A DNA stretch of 64,000 nt from Clostridia bacterium (GTDB lineage: Bacteria; Bacillota; Clostridia; Oscillospirales; CAG-272): assembly GCA_017463125.1 (NCBI GenBank), contig JAFTPV010000005.1, positions 1 through 64,000 of the forward strand, written 5' to 3'. Shown piece after piece: positions 1-7,572 of the stretch. The notes below the pieces were generated by a model. The model saw nothing but the letters and a program-made list of their open reading frames with translations, ran no database searches and was not told the DNA's origin. The position numbers were made by a program, and so were the translations under genes. Position 1 is the first letter of the stretch, and every line of letters begins with the position of its first letter.

Positions 1-2
1 AT

Positions 3-737
3 ATTCTGGCGGTATACGAAAATCCTTTGAGATACAGGGGATATTACTATGACCGCGACCTTGGTATGTATTATCTTGGTTCAAGATATTACGACTACAA
101 GGTTGGTAGATTTATCTCTCCCGACGCACCTGACGTTCTCACCGTAACTCCTATGTCCTTAACCGACAAAAATCTCTACGCTTACTGTGATAATAATCCT
201 GTTATGCGGATTGACGAATACGGGGAATTTTGGGAAAGCATCTGGGACGTACTATCGTTTGGCGCAAGCGTTGTTGAAGTAGCGGTAAATCCAACAGATA
301 TATGGGCTTGGGCAGGGCTTGTTGGAGATACAATTGATCTTATCCCGTTTGTCACGGGTGTTGGAGAAGTTACACGAGCTGTTAAAACGATAGATAAAGT
401 CGCTGATACAGTACAAATTGCTAAAGCAGTCGACCTTACGGATGACGCTGCCGATATAGTAAAAACTCTTGATAGGAGTAGTGGCTTTACAAAATCAACA
501 GCAAGTGCGGGGCGAAGAATCCATGCAGGATATAAAGCAACAGATAATTTTTCTAGCAGAGGAAAAGAGTATCGCAGGATAAATGGTATTCGCCCAGACT
601 ATATTGATTTCAACACACGAACGATTTATGAGTTGAAGCCAATGAATCCAAGAGGAGTTAGAAGTGGCATTCGCCAGTTGAAAAAATATAATAAAGCTCT
701 AGGCGGAGGTTTCATTTTAAGATTAGAGTTATATTGA
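3..737 (+). CDS. RHS-repeat protein, C-terminal part, with nuclease-like toxin tip (5' truncated by window)
   Basis: The reading frame is open from base 3, so this is the 3' end of a longer gene. It begins with the RHS-associated core signature (NPLRYRGYYYD, then YYLGSRYYD, GRFISPD and NLYAYCDNNPV). This signature closes the RHS shell and precedes a variable toxin tip. After the core there is a hydrophobic segment (about residues 80-115), then a tip of about 85 residues. The tip contains RPDYIDF and, about ten residues on, YELKP, followed by a Lys/Arg-rich helix. That spacing suits a PD-(D/E)xK restriction-endonuclease-like toxin fold. The core assignment is strong. The nuclease reading is inferred from the motif, and I do not assign a numbered Tox-REase family. 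The next gene starts 9 bp downstream, as expected for an immunity gene. Confidence 0.85.
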   Translation: MLAVYENPLRYRGYYYDRDLGMYYLGSRYYDYKVGRFISPDAPDVLTVTPMSLTDKNLYAYCDNNPVMRIDEYGEFWESIWDVLSFGASVVEVAVNPTDIWAWAGLVGDTIDLIPFVTGVGEVTRAVKTIDKVADTVQIAKAVDLTDDAADIVKTLDRSSGFTKSTASAGRRIHAGYKATDNFSSRGKEYRRINGIRPDYIDFNTRTIYELKPMNPRGVRSGIRQLKKYNKALGGGFILRLELY

Positions 738-746
738 GGTTGATAT

Positions 747-1205
747 ATGGATAAAAATGGATTTAAGGCGTTTTGCAAAAATGAATTCGAAGCACGAGGG
801 TTCAAAAAGAAAAAAAATATGTTTTATTTGACAGGCCGCGATCTTTTGTGTGGGATTTATTTGCAAAAATCGAATTATGGTAATGAATACTATGTAGATT
901 TTTTCTATTGCATAGGAGATTACAGTGATGCTGTTGAATTACCTAGTTATTATGATAGTGACATTGAAGAAAGGATTTTAGCAATGTCTAAGACAAAAAC
1001 AGTTCACGGCAAGTGTTTTTTAACCGCAATGATTGAATATGAGGAATATACCGAAGAAGAATTGCGTCCGTATTTTGATAAAGAATTTGAAGAGAGGATT
1101 CTCCCACCGGTGTATCAAGGCAAAAAGTATATTCTCGACAATCTTGGAAAACTTTATTCTTTGACATTACGCAAAGAAGAGATAATGAAAAAACTGCAAT
1201 CATAA
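747..1205 (+). CDS. Putative immunity protein for the RHS toxin (DUF4304-like)
   Basis: This 152-aa soluble, charged protein has no signal peptide or membrane span. Its SD (GAGGT, 736-740) overlaps the stop codon of the toxin gene, so the two genes are probably translationally coupled, which is typical of a toxin with its cognate immunity gene. The N-terminal part (FKKKKNMFYL, then GIYLQKSNYGNEYYVDFFY) resembles the DUF4304 family by eye. DUF4304 members often accompany polymorphic toxins, but I could not test this. The predicted role is to bind and block the toxin tip in the cytoplasm. The coding sequence is more A/T-rich than the downstream ABC transporter, consistent with a horizontally exchanged cassette. 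Confidence 0.6.
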   Translation: MDKNGFKAFCKNEFEARGFKKKKNMFYLTGRDLLCGIYLQKSNYGNEYYVDFFYCIGDYSDAVELPSYYDSDIEERILAMSKTKTVHGKCFLTAMIEYEEYTEEELRPYFDKEFEERILPPVYQGKKYILDNLGKLYSLTLRKEEIMKKLQS

Positions 1206-1304
1206 TCTATAGACGAAGGCTATTGTACTACTGATAATTATCATTGGATTTGTTTGAAATGTTTTTCTGATTTCAAAGATCTTTTCAAATGGAAAGTGGA
1301 ATAA
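1206..1304 (+). pseudogene. In-frame gene remnant after the immunity gene stop codon
   Basis: Directly after the TAA of the immunity gene, the same frame stays open for 32 codons to another TAA at 1302-1304. The translation looks like a real protein C-terminus, with the segment HWICLKCFSDFKDLFKW and a Cys-x2-Cys pair. There is no start codon or SD of its own. The simplest reading is the tail of a displaced immunity-type gene left behind by cassette exchange. Stop-codon readthrough is a less likely alternative. Confidence 0.4.
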
Positions 1305-1310
1305 TTGCCG

Positions 1311-1346
1311 GAAGAGCTTCATTTTTGAAGCTCTTCTTTTCGTTTT
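1311..1346 (+). terminator. Intrinsic terminator after the toxin/immunity unit
   Basis: A perfect 10-bp stem (GAAGAGCTTC, 1311-1320, with GAAGCTCTTC, 1327-1336) and a 6-nt loop are followed by a T-rich run. The same hairpin recurs at 2373-2399. Confidence 0.85.
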
Positions 1347-1486
1347 ATTTACTAAAATCGCCGAAGCGCGCTTGTGCAGGTATCCGAATTTTTGAAAATC
1401 GACATAAATTCCTTGACTTTTAAGGGAAAAATTGATAAAATTAGGGTGAAAGGCGGGAACATCTTTAAGGGAGGCCTAAATAATAA

Positions 1487-1894
1487 ATGAAAAATATAAA
1501 ACTGCATATTGTGATGGATGTTGTGACCATGTGGGTATTGATATTATGCGGATTATATCTAGGATTTACTGGCACGATCCTATATTTTGTTTTTTCTATA
1601 CCACTTATAATCTGGTTTTCCATTCGCACTTTCAAATGGGCAAAAATCTTATTTGATGTAATCTTCTCAAAACCGCAAACAATAATCACTCGAGGCTTCA
1701 GATTTTCCGATCGACAACAGGTTTATGCATTAAACGTATTTAGAAACGTCTATTATTCAATCATAAGATTTAGTGATCCCAAATTGAAAGGCGAATATAT
1801 TTGCTTCGAGTATTACATATTTCGCGGTGGCGAAAAGCTTGAGGTGACCTACTACAAGCATTCAAGGTATATAACAAGCATCAAGCGTATTTAA
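1487..1894 (+). CDS. Small membrane protein of unknown function (135 aa)
   Basis: I do not recognise this protein. Two hydrophobic helices lie at about residues 7-30 and 30-50 and are followed by a soluble, basic C-terminal half of about 80 residues (for example YYSIIRFSDPKLKGEYICFEY). A good SD (GGGAGG, about 1469-1474) precedes the ATG. It lies with the next gene between two near-identical terminators, downstream of an RHS toxin unit. That position suits an orphan immunity or accessory gene of the cassette array, but this is inference from context only. Confidence 0.6.
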   Translation: MKNIKLHIVMDVVTMWVLILCGLYLGFTGTILYFVFSIPLIIWFSIRTFKWAKILFDVIFSKPQTIITRGFRFSDRQQVYALNVFRNVYYSIIRFSDPKLKGEYICFEYYIFRGGEKLEVTYYKHSRYITSIKRI

Positions 1895-1905
1895 GGAGGC
1901 AAGCT

Positions 1906-1938
1906 ATGACCAAGACATATCTTGGTATGTTTGATTAA
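1906..1938 (+). other. Ten-codon mini-ORF with a strong SD
   Basis: A consensus SD (AAGGAGG, 1893-1899) overlaps the end of the preceding gene and leads to ATG at 1906. The frame encodes only MTKTYLGMFD before TAA. The next gene has its own SD (1943-1948). It could be a leader peptide for coupling or the stub of a deleted gene. Function is unknown. Confidence 0.25.
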
Positions 1939-1952
1939 CAACAGGAGGATTT

Positions 1953-2357
1953 ATGAATATGCTACCGATTTTGGGTATAATATCCACTTTGGTTATCTCG
2001 TTGTTATTCTGGGACTGGCATGCTAGAGCAGTTTTTGTTGCAACCGGATATCCACGCAGATACGGACATGGCAAAAGCGGAAACCGAGCGCGAAAGCACT
2101 ATAAAAGCAATTGGACATTCCTTCAACGCCTTATATGGATTCCCGTTTTTATGGAATGGTATGAGAGTAAATATAGGATTATGGCATATATGTCATACGT
2201 GCATTACGCTCTTACAGCCATAGCTATCGCCGGTTTCTTAATAGATGAATTATTGCTTGATAACATTACATTTTGGCATTACATATATGCGATATACTTA
2301 CTATTTCTATTTATCAGGTTCATATATACAAATGCAATAGGTCGAAGGAAAATTTGA
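1953..2357 (+). CDS. Small multi-spanning membrane protein (134 aa)
   Basis: Three hydrophobic stretches are visible: about residues 3-20, 78-97 and 104-127. A basic loop between the first two contains GYPRRYGHGKSGNRARKH. The SD AGGAGG (1943-1948) is 4 nt before the ATG. I recognise no family. It is co-oriented with the preceding membrane protein and ends just before a terminator, so the two probably form one transcription unit. Function is unknown. Membrane-type immunity proteins exist for some polymorphic toxins, which is one possibility given the RHS context. Confidence 0.6.
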   Translation: MNMLPILGIISTLVISLLFWDWHARAVFVATGYPRRYGHGKSGNRARKHYKSNWTFLQRLIWIPVFMEWYESKYRIMAYMSYVHYALTAIAIAGFLIDELLLDNITFWHYIYAIYLLFLFIRFIYTNAIGRRKI

Positions 2358-2372
2358 TTTTGCATCATTGCG

Positions 2373-2405
2373 GAAGAGCTTCATTTTTTGAAGCTCTTCT
2401 TTTTT
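2373..2405 (+). terminator. Intrinsic terminator, duplicate of the one at 1311
   Basis: The stem is GAAGAGCTTC (2373-2382) with GAAGCTCTTC (2390-2399), then a T6 run. Arms and loop are essentially identical to the 1311 hairpin, including the flanking 'attgc' to the left. Confidence 0.85.
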
Positions 2406-2513
2406 GTAATTTTTTCCTGTTTACATATAATTTTGTAAATTTCGTAGAATTGTTCATAAATATACTATATAATTATACTGAAAAATTTTAATTTTGAAAG
2501 AAGAAGAGAGAGA

Positions 2514-5500
2514 ATGTTAGAGTTAAAAAGCATAACGAAGGATTACGTTACCTCGTCTGAAACGGTCAGGGCGCTGAAGGGTGTTGACATCTCCTTCAGG
2601 GACCACGAGTTTGTTTCTATCCTAGGCCCGTCGGGCTGCGGAAAGACGACGATGCTTAACATTGTAGGCGGACTTGACAAGTACACCTCGGGCGACCTCG
2701 TTATAAACGGCAGAAGCACGAAGTCGTATAAGGACAGGGACTGGGACGTTTACCGAAACCACCGAGTCGGCTTTATCTTCCAGAGCTATAACCTTATTCC
2801 TCACCAGACGATACTTGGCAACGTTGAGCTTGCCTTGACTATTGCGGGCATTAGCAAGGAGGAGAGAGTCAAGAGAGCGAAGCGCGCGCTTGACAGAGTT
2901 GGCCTTGAAAATCAGTATTACAAAAAGCCGAATCAGCTCTCGGGCGGTCAGTGCCAGAGAGTCGCGATAGCAAGGGCGCTTGTAAACGACCCCGAAATAC
3001 TGCTTGCAGACGAGCCGACGGGTGCGCTTGACACCGTTACGAGCGTTCAGATAATGGAGCTTATACGCGAGATAGCAGACGAGAGGCTCGTTATCATGGT
3101 AACGCACAACCCTGAGCTTGCAGAGGAGTATTCCTCACGAATTGTGCGCCTGCTTGACGGTCTGATTATCGAGGATACAAACCCTGTAACTGACGAGGAG
3201 CTTTCGGCAGAAGCCAAGCTCGTTGAGGAAAAAGAGAAGGCGGAGCACGAGGAGGCGGCTCGCCTGAAAACCGCTAGCCTCAAGGAAAAACGGGCAGCTA
3301 AAAAGAAGAAGGAAAAGGCAAAGATGTCCTTCCTCACAGCTCTTTCTCTTTCGCTAAAGAACCTTGCTACCAAAAAGGGACGTACGGTAATGACGAGCTT
3401 TGCGGGAAGCATTGGTATCATCGGTATAGCTCTTATCCTCGCGCTCTCGACGGGAATAAACGCATTTATCGCTCAGGTGCAGGAGGATACCCTTTCCACC
3501 TACCCACTCGCCATACAGAAGCACACGCAGGATATGGCGGCTATGCTTGAGGCTATGACAAGCGTTTCAGATGAGGAGGACTACCGCGACTCCGGTAAGA
3601 TATACGTTGACGATTCGTTCGGAACTATGATGGGGGCTATGTCCTCAACTGTTGAAAACAACCTCGAGGCGTTTAAGCAGTATATTGACGAAAACTACGA
3701 CGAAATAAAGGACTATATCAGCGACGTACAGTACTCCTATGACTACGACCTTCAGGTATATACCCCGGACGGCAAGGTCAAGGTAGGAATGGAGACCGTA
3801 TTCTCACACATGGGCGATGCCTTCGCGGGAATGAGCGAGCTTATGGAAATGGGCGGCAGTATGTCTATGGGAATGGACGTATTTTCCGAAATGATTAACA
3901 ACCAGTCCATTCTCGACCAGCAGTACGAGGTTATCTCGGGAAATTGGCCCAAGGAGTATAACGAGGTCGTGCTTGTCGTTAACTCAAACAACCAGATAAG
4001 CAAGATGACCCTTTATATGCTCGGTATGCGCGACCCCGAAAACATCGACCAGGAAATAAAGGATTTGATGAACGGTGAATACAAGTCCGAGGATATTCCC
4101 CCCTTCACCTACGAGGATATCCTTAACATGAGGTTCAAGCTTCTTACCACCTCCGATTTTTTTGCTGAAAACGGAAGCACGTATAAGGTCGACGGAAGCG
4201 ACAAGACTTATCCCGTTTGGAACGACCTGCGCGAAGGCTTTGGCTTCGACCAGGAGAAGTTCGTTTTCGAGAACGGAATCGAGATAAAGATTGCAGGTAT
4301 CGTTCGCCCCAAGGAGGGCGCGACAGCCAGAAGCATTTCGGGCGCTATCGGCTACACCAAGGAGCTTACCGATTATATATTGACACAAAACGCAAACAGC
4401 AAGGTTATCAATCAGCAAAAGGAAACTCCCGGTGTCAACGTGCTGACGGGTCTGCCCTTTGAAAGAACAGTTTACACAAGAGAAAACATTCAGGAGCTTA
4501 TCGACAAGGTTGATTCTGCTACTATGAGTGCTTTCTACAGCTATATGACAAGCTTCATCAAGAATGATGAAAACATTTCCGCGCTTTTGAACGTTAACCG
4601 CGCAAATATCAACACGATGTTTATGCTTCTGCCCGAAAAGGATCAGGCGGAGGTGCTTACGAAAATAATAAACGCCGCTTACAAGAACAATCCCGACAAG
4701 TGCAACGAAACCTTTAACACAATGTCGCTTTCAACAGGCGGTATTCAGGTTACAAAGGAAAATATCATTGTACTTCTTCCCGTTCTTAACAAAATGGAAA
4801 CCATGCCTCTGGTTACGGCTCTCGGTATTCCAGGCATATTGGGTCTTGCCGACAGTGCTGTCGTAGATGACGTGATAAAAGGGATAAACAAAAAGTATCC
4901 CCAGGTTGCCTTAACGCCCTTGGGCGAGGTAACCGCCGAGAATTTCGGAATAGTAGTAGGATATTTGCCCGAGGCTGAACGCAAGGATGCGTATACAAAA
5001 ATCGTCTCTTCAATAAACGACGGTAACGGCACTATGCTTTCTATCCTCTGCGGTATGATTTCGCAAATGACAGGTCAGGGCGGAGCTCAGGTTAACCGCG
5101 ACAATCTTGTAGAGACCCTTACGGCTCTTCCGTCCGACGCTTATCAAATCTCTTACGTTGCAAGCTCTGGTATGCCGGGATTTGTCGATCATGCCGGTGC
5201 GGAGGATATGAAAACGGTTTATGCCGATATGAACGAGCTCATTATGAATCTTGAGGTCGACGATAAAATATTTTCGCTGTTGCTTTTGGCGATGCCCGAC
5301 GAGCAGTTCGTTCAGATGGAAGAAACTCTTTACGGCATGGCTCCCGGCATAGATGCAACCTACGACAGCGTTCTTGAAACTCTGGACGATGCCGAAAAGG
5401 CCCAGCCCGCATCTATAAACTTCTTCGCAAAGGACTTTGAATCTAAGGAGTATATAGAAGAGTTTATCAAGGGCTATAACGAATCCGCCGAGGCAGACGG

Positions 5501-5981
5501 GCGCGAAGGTGACGTTATTAAATATACCGACGTTGTAGGCGCTATGATGTCCTCCGTAACTATTATTATTGATGCTATCTCGTACGTTCTTATAGCATTT
5601 GTTTCCATATCGCTTGTTGTTTCATCGATAATGATTGGTATTATCACCAACATCTCGGTTCTTGAGAGAATAAAGGAGATTGGTATACTTCGTGCTATGG
5701 GTGCATCGAAGAAGGATATTTCCAGAATATTCAATGCCGAAACGCTGATTATAGGCCTTGCGGCAGGCGCTCTCGGTATTTTGACAACCGTCATTCTCTG
5801 CATACCCATTACGGCTATTGTGCAATACCTTACAGAGATTGACAGCATCAGAGCAATTCTCCCCTGGCAGGGTGCTGTTGCGCTGGTGATCGTCAGCATG
5901 GTGCTCACTCTTATCGCAGGCATTATTCCCTCTCGCTCTGCTGCAAAGAAGGACCCCGTTGTAGCTCTCAGAACAGAATAA
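2514..5981 (+). CDS. ABC transporter, fused ATPase and MacB/FtsX-type permease (1155 aa)
   Basis: The N-terminal ATPase domain (about 1-230) has Walker A GPSGCGKTT (38-46), Q-loop Gln90, signature LSGGQ (142-146), Walker B ILLADEP (162-168) and H-loop His198. It belongs to the LolD/MacB class. A charged Lys/Glu-rich linker (about 230-270) leads to a first membrane helix (about 293-315). A very large extracytoplasmic region of about 700 residues follows, then three C-terminal helices in an FtsX-like domain. That gives the four-helix, type VII topology of mechanotransmission exporters rather than a channel importer. Likely roles are peptide or antimicrobial efflux, or cell-envelope work. The substrate is unknown. 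An A/T-rich stretch with TATAAT (2468-2473) lies upstream, but no good -35 is visible. It is monocistronic and closed by a terminator. Confidence 0.9.
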   Translation: MLELKSITKDYVTSSETVRALKGVDISFRDHEFVSILGPSGCGKTTMLNIVGGLDKYTSGDLVINGRSTKSYKDRDWDVYRNHRVGFIFQSYNLIPHQTILGNVELALTIAGISKEERVKRAKRALDRVGLENQYYKKPNQLSGGQCQRVAIARALVNDPEILLADEPTGALDTVTSVQIMELIREIADERLVIMVTHNPELAEEYSSRIVRLLDGLIIEDTNPVTDEELSAEAKLVEEKEKAEHEEAARLKTASLKEKRAAKKKKEKAKMSFLTALSLSLKNLATKKGRTVMTSFAGSIGIIGIALILALSTGINAFIAQVQEDTLSTYPLAIQKHTQDMAAMLEAMTSVSDEEDYRDSGKIYVDDSFGTMMGAMSSTVENNLEAFKQYIDENYDEIKDYISDVQYSYDYDLQVYTPDGKVKVGMETVFSHMGDAFAGMSELMEMGGSMSMGMDVFSEMINNQSILDQQYEVISGNWPKEYNEVVLVVNSNNQISKMTLYMLGMRDPENIDQEIKDLMNGEYKSEDIPPFTYEDILNMRFKLLTTSDFFAENGSTYKVDGSDKTYPVWNDLREGFGFDQEKFVFENGIEIKIAGIVRPKEGATARSISGAIGYTKELTDYILTQNANSKVINQQKETPGVNVLTGLPFERTVYTRENIQELIDKVDSATMSAFYSYMTSFIKNDENISALLNVNRANINTMFMLLPEKDQAEVLTKIINAAYKNNPDKCNETFNTMSLSTGGIQVTKENIIVLLPVLNKMETMPLVTALGIPGILGLADSAVVDDVIKGINKKYPQVALTPLGEVTAENFGIVVGYLPEAERKDAYTKIVSSINDGNGTMLSILCGMISQMTGQGGAQVNRDNLVETLTALPSDAYQISYVASSGMPGFVDHAGAEDMKTVYADMNELIMNLEVDDKIFSLLLLAMPDEQFVQMEETLYGMAPGIDATYDSVLETLDDAEKAQPASINFFAKDFESKEYIEEFIKGYNESAEADGREGDVIKYTDVVGAMMSSVTIIIDAISYVLIAFVSISLVVSSIMIGIITNISVLERIKEIGILRAMGASKKDISRIFNAETLIIGLAAGALGILTTVILCIPITAIVQYLTEIDSIRAILPWQGAVALVIVSMVLTLIAGIIPSRSAAKKDPVVALRTE

Positions 5982-5987
5982 AAAATC

Positions 5988-6018
5988 GAGCGGCACTTTT
6001 TGCAGTGCCGCTCACATT
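5988..6018 (+). terminator. Terminator of the ABC transporter gene
   Basis: A 9-bp perfect stem, GAGCGGCAC (5988-5996) with GTGCCGCTC (6005-6013), is followed by a short T-rich tail. The rest of the gap to 6200 shows no recognisable feature. Confidence 0.75.
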
Positions 6019-6203
6019 TTATCAAAAATACAGGATTTTGTAATCTTAAGTTGTCAAATTTCGCATTTTATCCATATTAGTCGAAATTTTCAAGCAATGC
6101 AAGCAAAAGAATATTTTGCTCAGCTTGATATTGCCCAATGCTCTCTGCAAGCGCGATTTTTATAGAAAATACAAAAAATCTGTAGAAAAGTTATTAAAAC
6201 ACC

Positions 6204-6232
6204 TTGACATATATTTATTGGTATGTTATAAT
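6204..6232 (+). promoter_or_regulatory. Promoter of the pyrimidine operon
   Basis: TTGACA (6204-6209), a 17-bp spacer and TATAAT (6227-6232) form a perfect sigma-A consensus. Transcription should start near 6239, giving a leader of about 65 nt to the pyrC start. The leader is very A/T-rich with alternating TA tracts (about 6250-6280). I see no PyrR-type antiterminator/terminator pair. Confidence 0.85.
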
Positions 6233-6303
6233 ATTGTGAAATAAATTAAGGATATATATTATATATCTTATATATATTCTTAAAGGAAAGAGAGGATCCG
6301 ATA

Positions 6304-7551
6304 ATGAAGGCTTTGTTCCGTAACGCCAAAGTTTATGAAAACGGCGTAATGAAGCAGCTTAATATGTATTTTGACGGTGGATCGCTTGCTCCCTTCACGG
6401 GTGATGTATCCTCCTTTGACCCTTCTTTTGTATTCGATAATACCGTTATTTTACCCGGCCTTTGTGATGTTCACGTGCATCTTAGAGAGCCGGGCTTTTC
6501 TTATAAGGAAACGATAAAGAGCGGTACTATGGCGTCTGCAAGAGGCGGCTATACAGCGGTTTGCTCCATGCCAAATCTTAAGCCGACACCTGACTCACGG
6601 GAGAATCTTGACGCGCAGCTTGACATTATTAAGCGTGACGCCGTAATAGCGGTCTACCCCTACGGCACGATAACCAAGTGCGAGGCGGGGATAGAGCTCT
6701 CGGATATGGAGGAGATAGCCGGTGACGTTATTGCCTTCTCCGATGACGGAAAGGGCGTGCAGAACGAGGAAATGATGCTCGAGGCGATGGAGCGCTCCAG
6801 GGCTCTCGATAAGCTGATAGTCGCGCACTGTGAGGACAACTCACTCCTGCGAGGCGGCTACATCCACGACGGTGAGTACGCGAGGGCTAACGGCCACAGA
6901 GGCATCTGCTCCGAGAGCGAGTGGGGTCCTATCGCGAGGGACATAGAGCTTGTGAAAAAGAGCGGCTGCGGCTACCACGTCTGCCACATCTCAACCAAGG
7001 AGAGCGTAGACGTTATCAGACGCGCAAAGGCAGAGGGTGTAAACATCACCTGTGAAACAGGTCCGCACTACATCCTGCTTGACGACTCGTATATGCAAGA
7101 GGACGCGCGCTTCAAGATGAATCCGCCCTTAAGATCTCCCGAGGACAGAGAGGCAATTCTTGCGGGAGTCCTTGACGGAACGATTGATATGATAGCAACA
7201 GACCACGCCCCTCACTCGAAGGAGGAAAAGTCGCTGGGTCTTGAAAAGAGCGCTATGGGCGTCGTTGGAATCGAAACGGCATTCCCGCTCCTTTACACAA
7301 ATCTCGTTAAGACGGGTATTATGAGCCTTGAGCGCCTTGTGGAGCTTATGTCAAAAAATCCGAGGGAGCGCTTCGGAATAAAGTCCGACCCGGGCTTTAC
7401 CGTCTTTGATATAAGTGCGGAATACGAAATTGACCCCGAGGAGTTTCTTTCCAAGGGACGCTCGACGCCTTTCGTCGGAGAGCGTGTATACGGCAGATGC
7501 CTTCTCACCGTTTACGGCGGCAAGTCAGTCTATGAAAATTTAGTTAATTAA
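6304..7551 (+). CDS. pyrC: Dihydroorotase
   Basis: This enzyme catalyses reversible cyclisation of N-carbamoyl-aspartate to dihydroorotate, the third step of UMP synthesis. It is a class I, amidohydrolase-fold zinc enzyme of 415 aa. The first metal motif, DVHVHLREPG, contains His57 and His59. The catalytic ATDHAPH segment lies about residues 299-305. The N-terminal 45 residues form the small beta domain. It is the first gene of the pyr operon, with a purine-rich SD (GAGAGG) before the ATG. Expression is presumably driven by the consensus promoter 100 bp upstream. Confidence 0.95.
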   Translation: MKALFRNAKVYENGVMKQLNMYFDGGSLAPFTGDVSSFDPSFVFDNTVILPGLCDVHVHLREPGFSYKETIKSGTMASARGGYTAVCSMPNLKPTPDSRENLDAQLDIIKRDAVIAVYPYGTITKCEAGIELSDMEEIAGDVIAFSDDGKGVQNEEMMLEAMERSRALDKLIVAHCEDNSLLRGGYIHDGEYARANGHRGICSESEWGPIARDIELVKKSGCGYHVCHISTKESVDVIRRAKAEGVNITCETGPHYILLDDSYMQEDARFKMNPPLRSPEDREAILAGVLDGTIDMIATDHAPHSKEEKSLGLEKSAMGVVGIETAFPLLYTNLVKTGIMSLERLVELMSKNPRERFGIKSDPGFTVFDISAEYEIDPEEFLSKGRSTPFVGERVYGRCLLTVYGGKSVYENLVN

Positions 7552-7572
7552 TTTACGGAGGATATAAAATTT

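Noticed and set aside
6014-6200. A possible gene or RNA between the ABC transporter and the pyr promoter
   Set aside because: No open frame with an SD, no stable hairpin beyond the terminator, and no known RNA pattern were seen.
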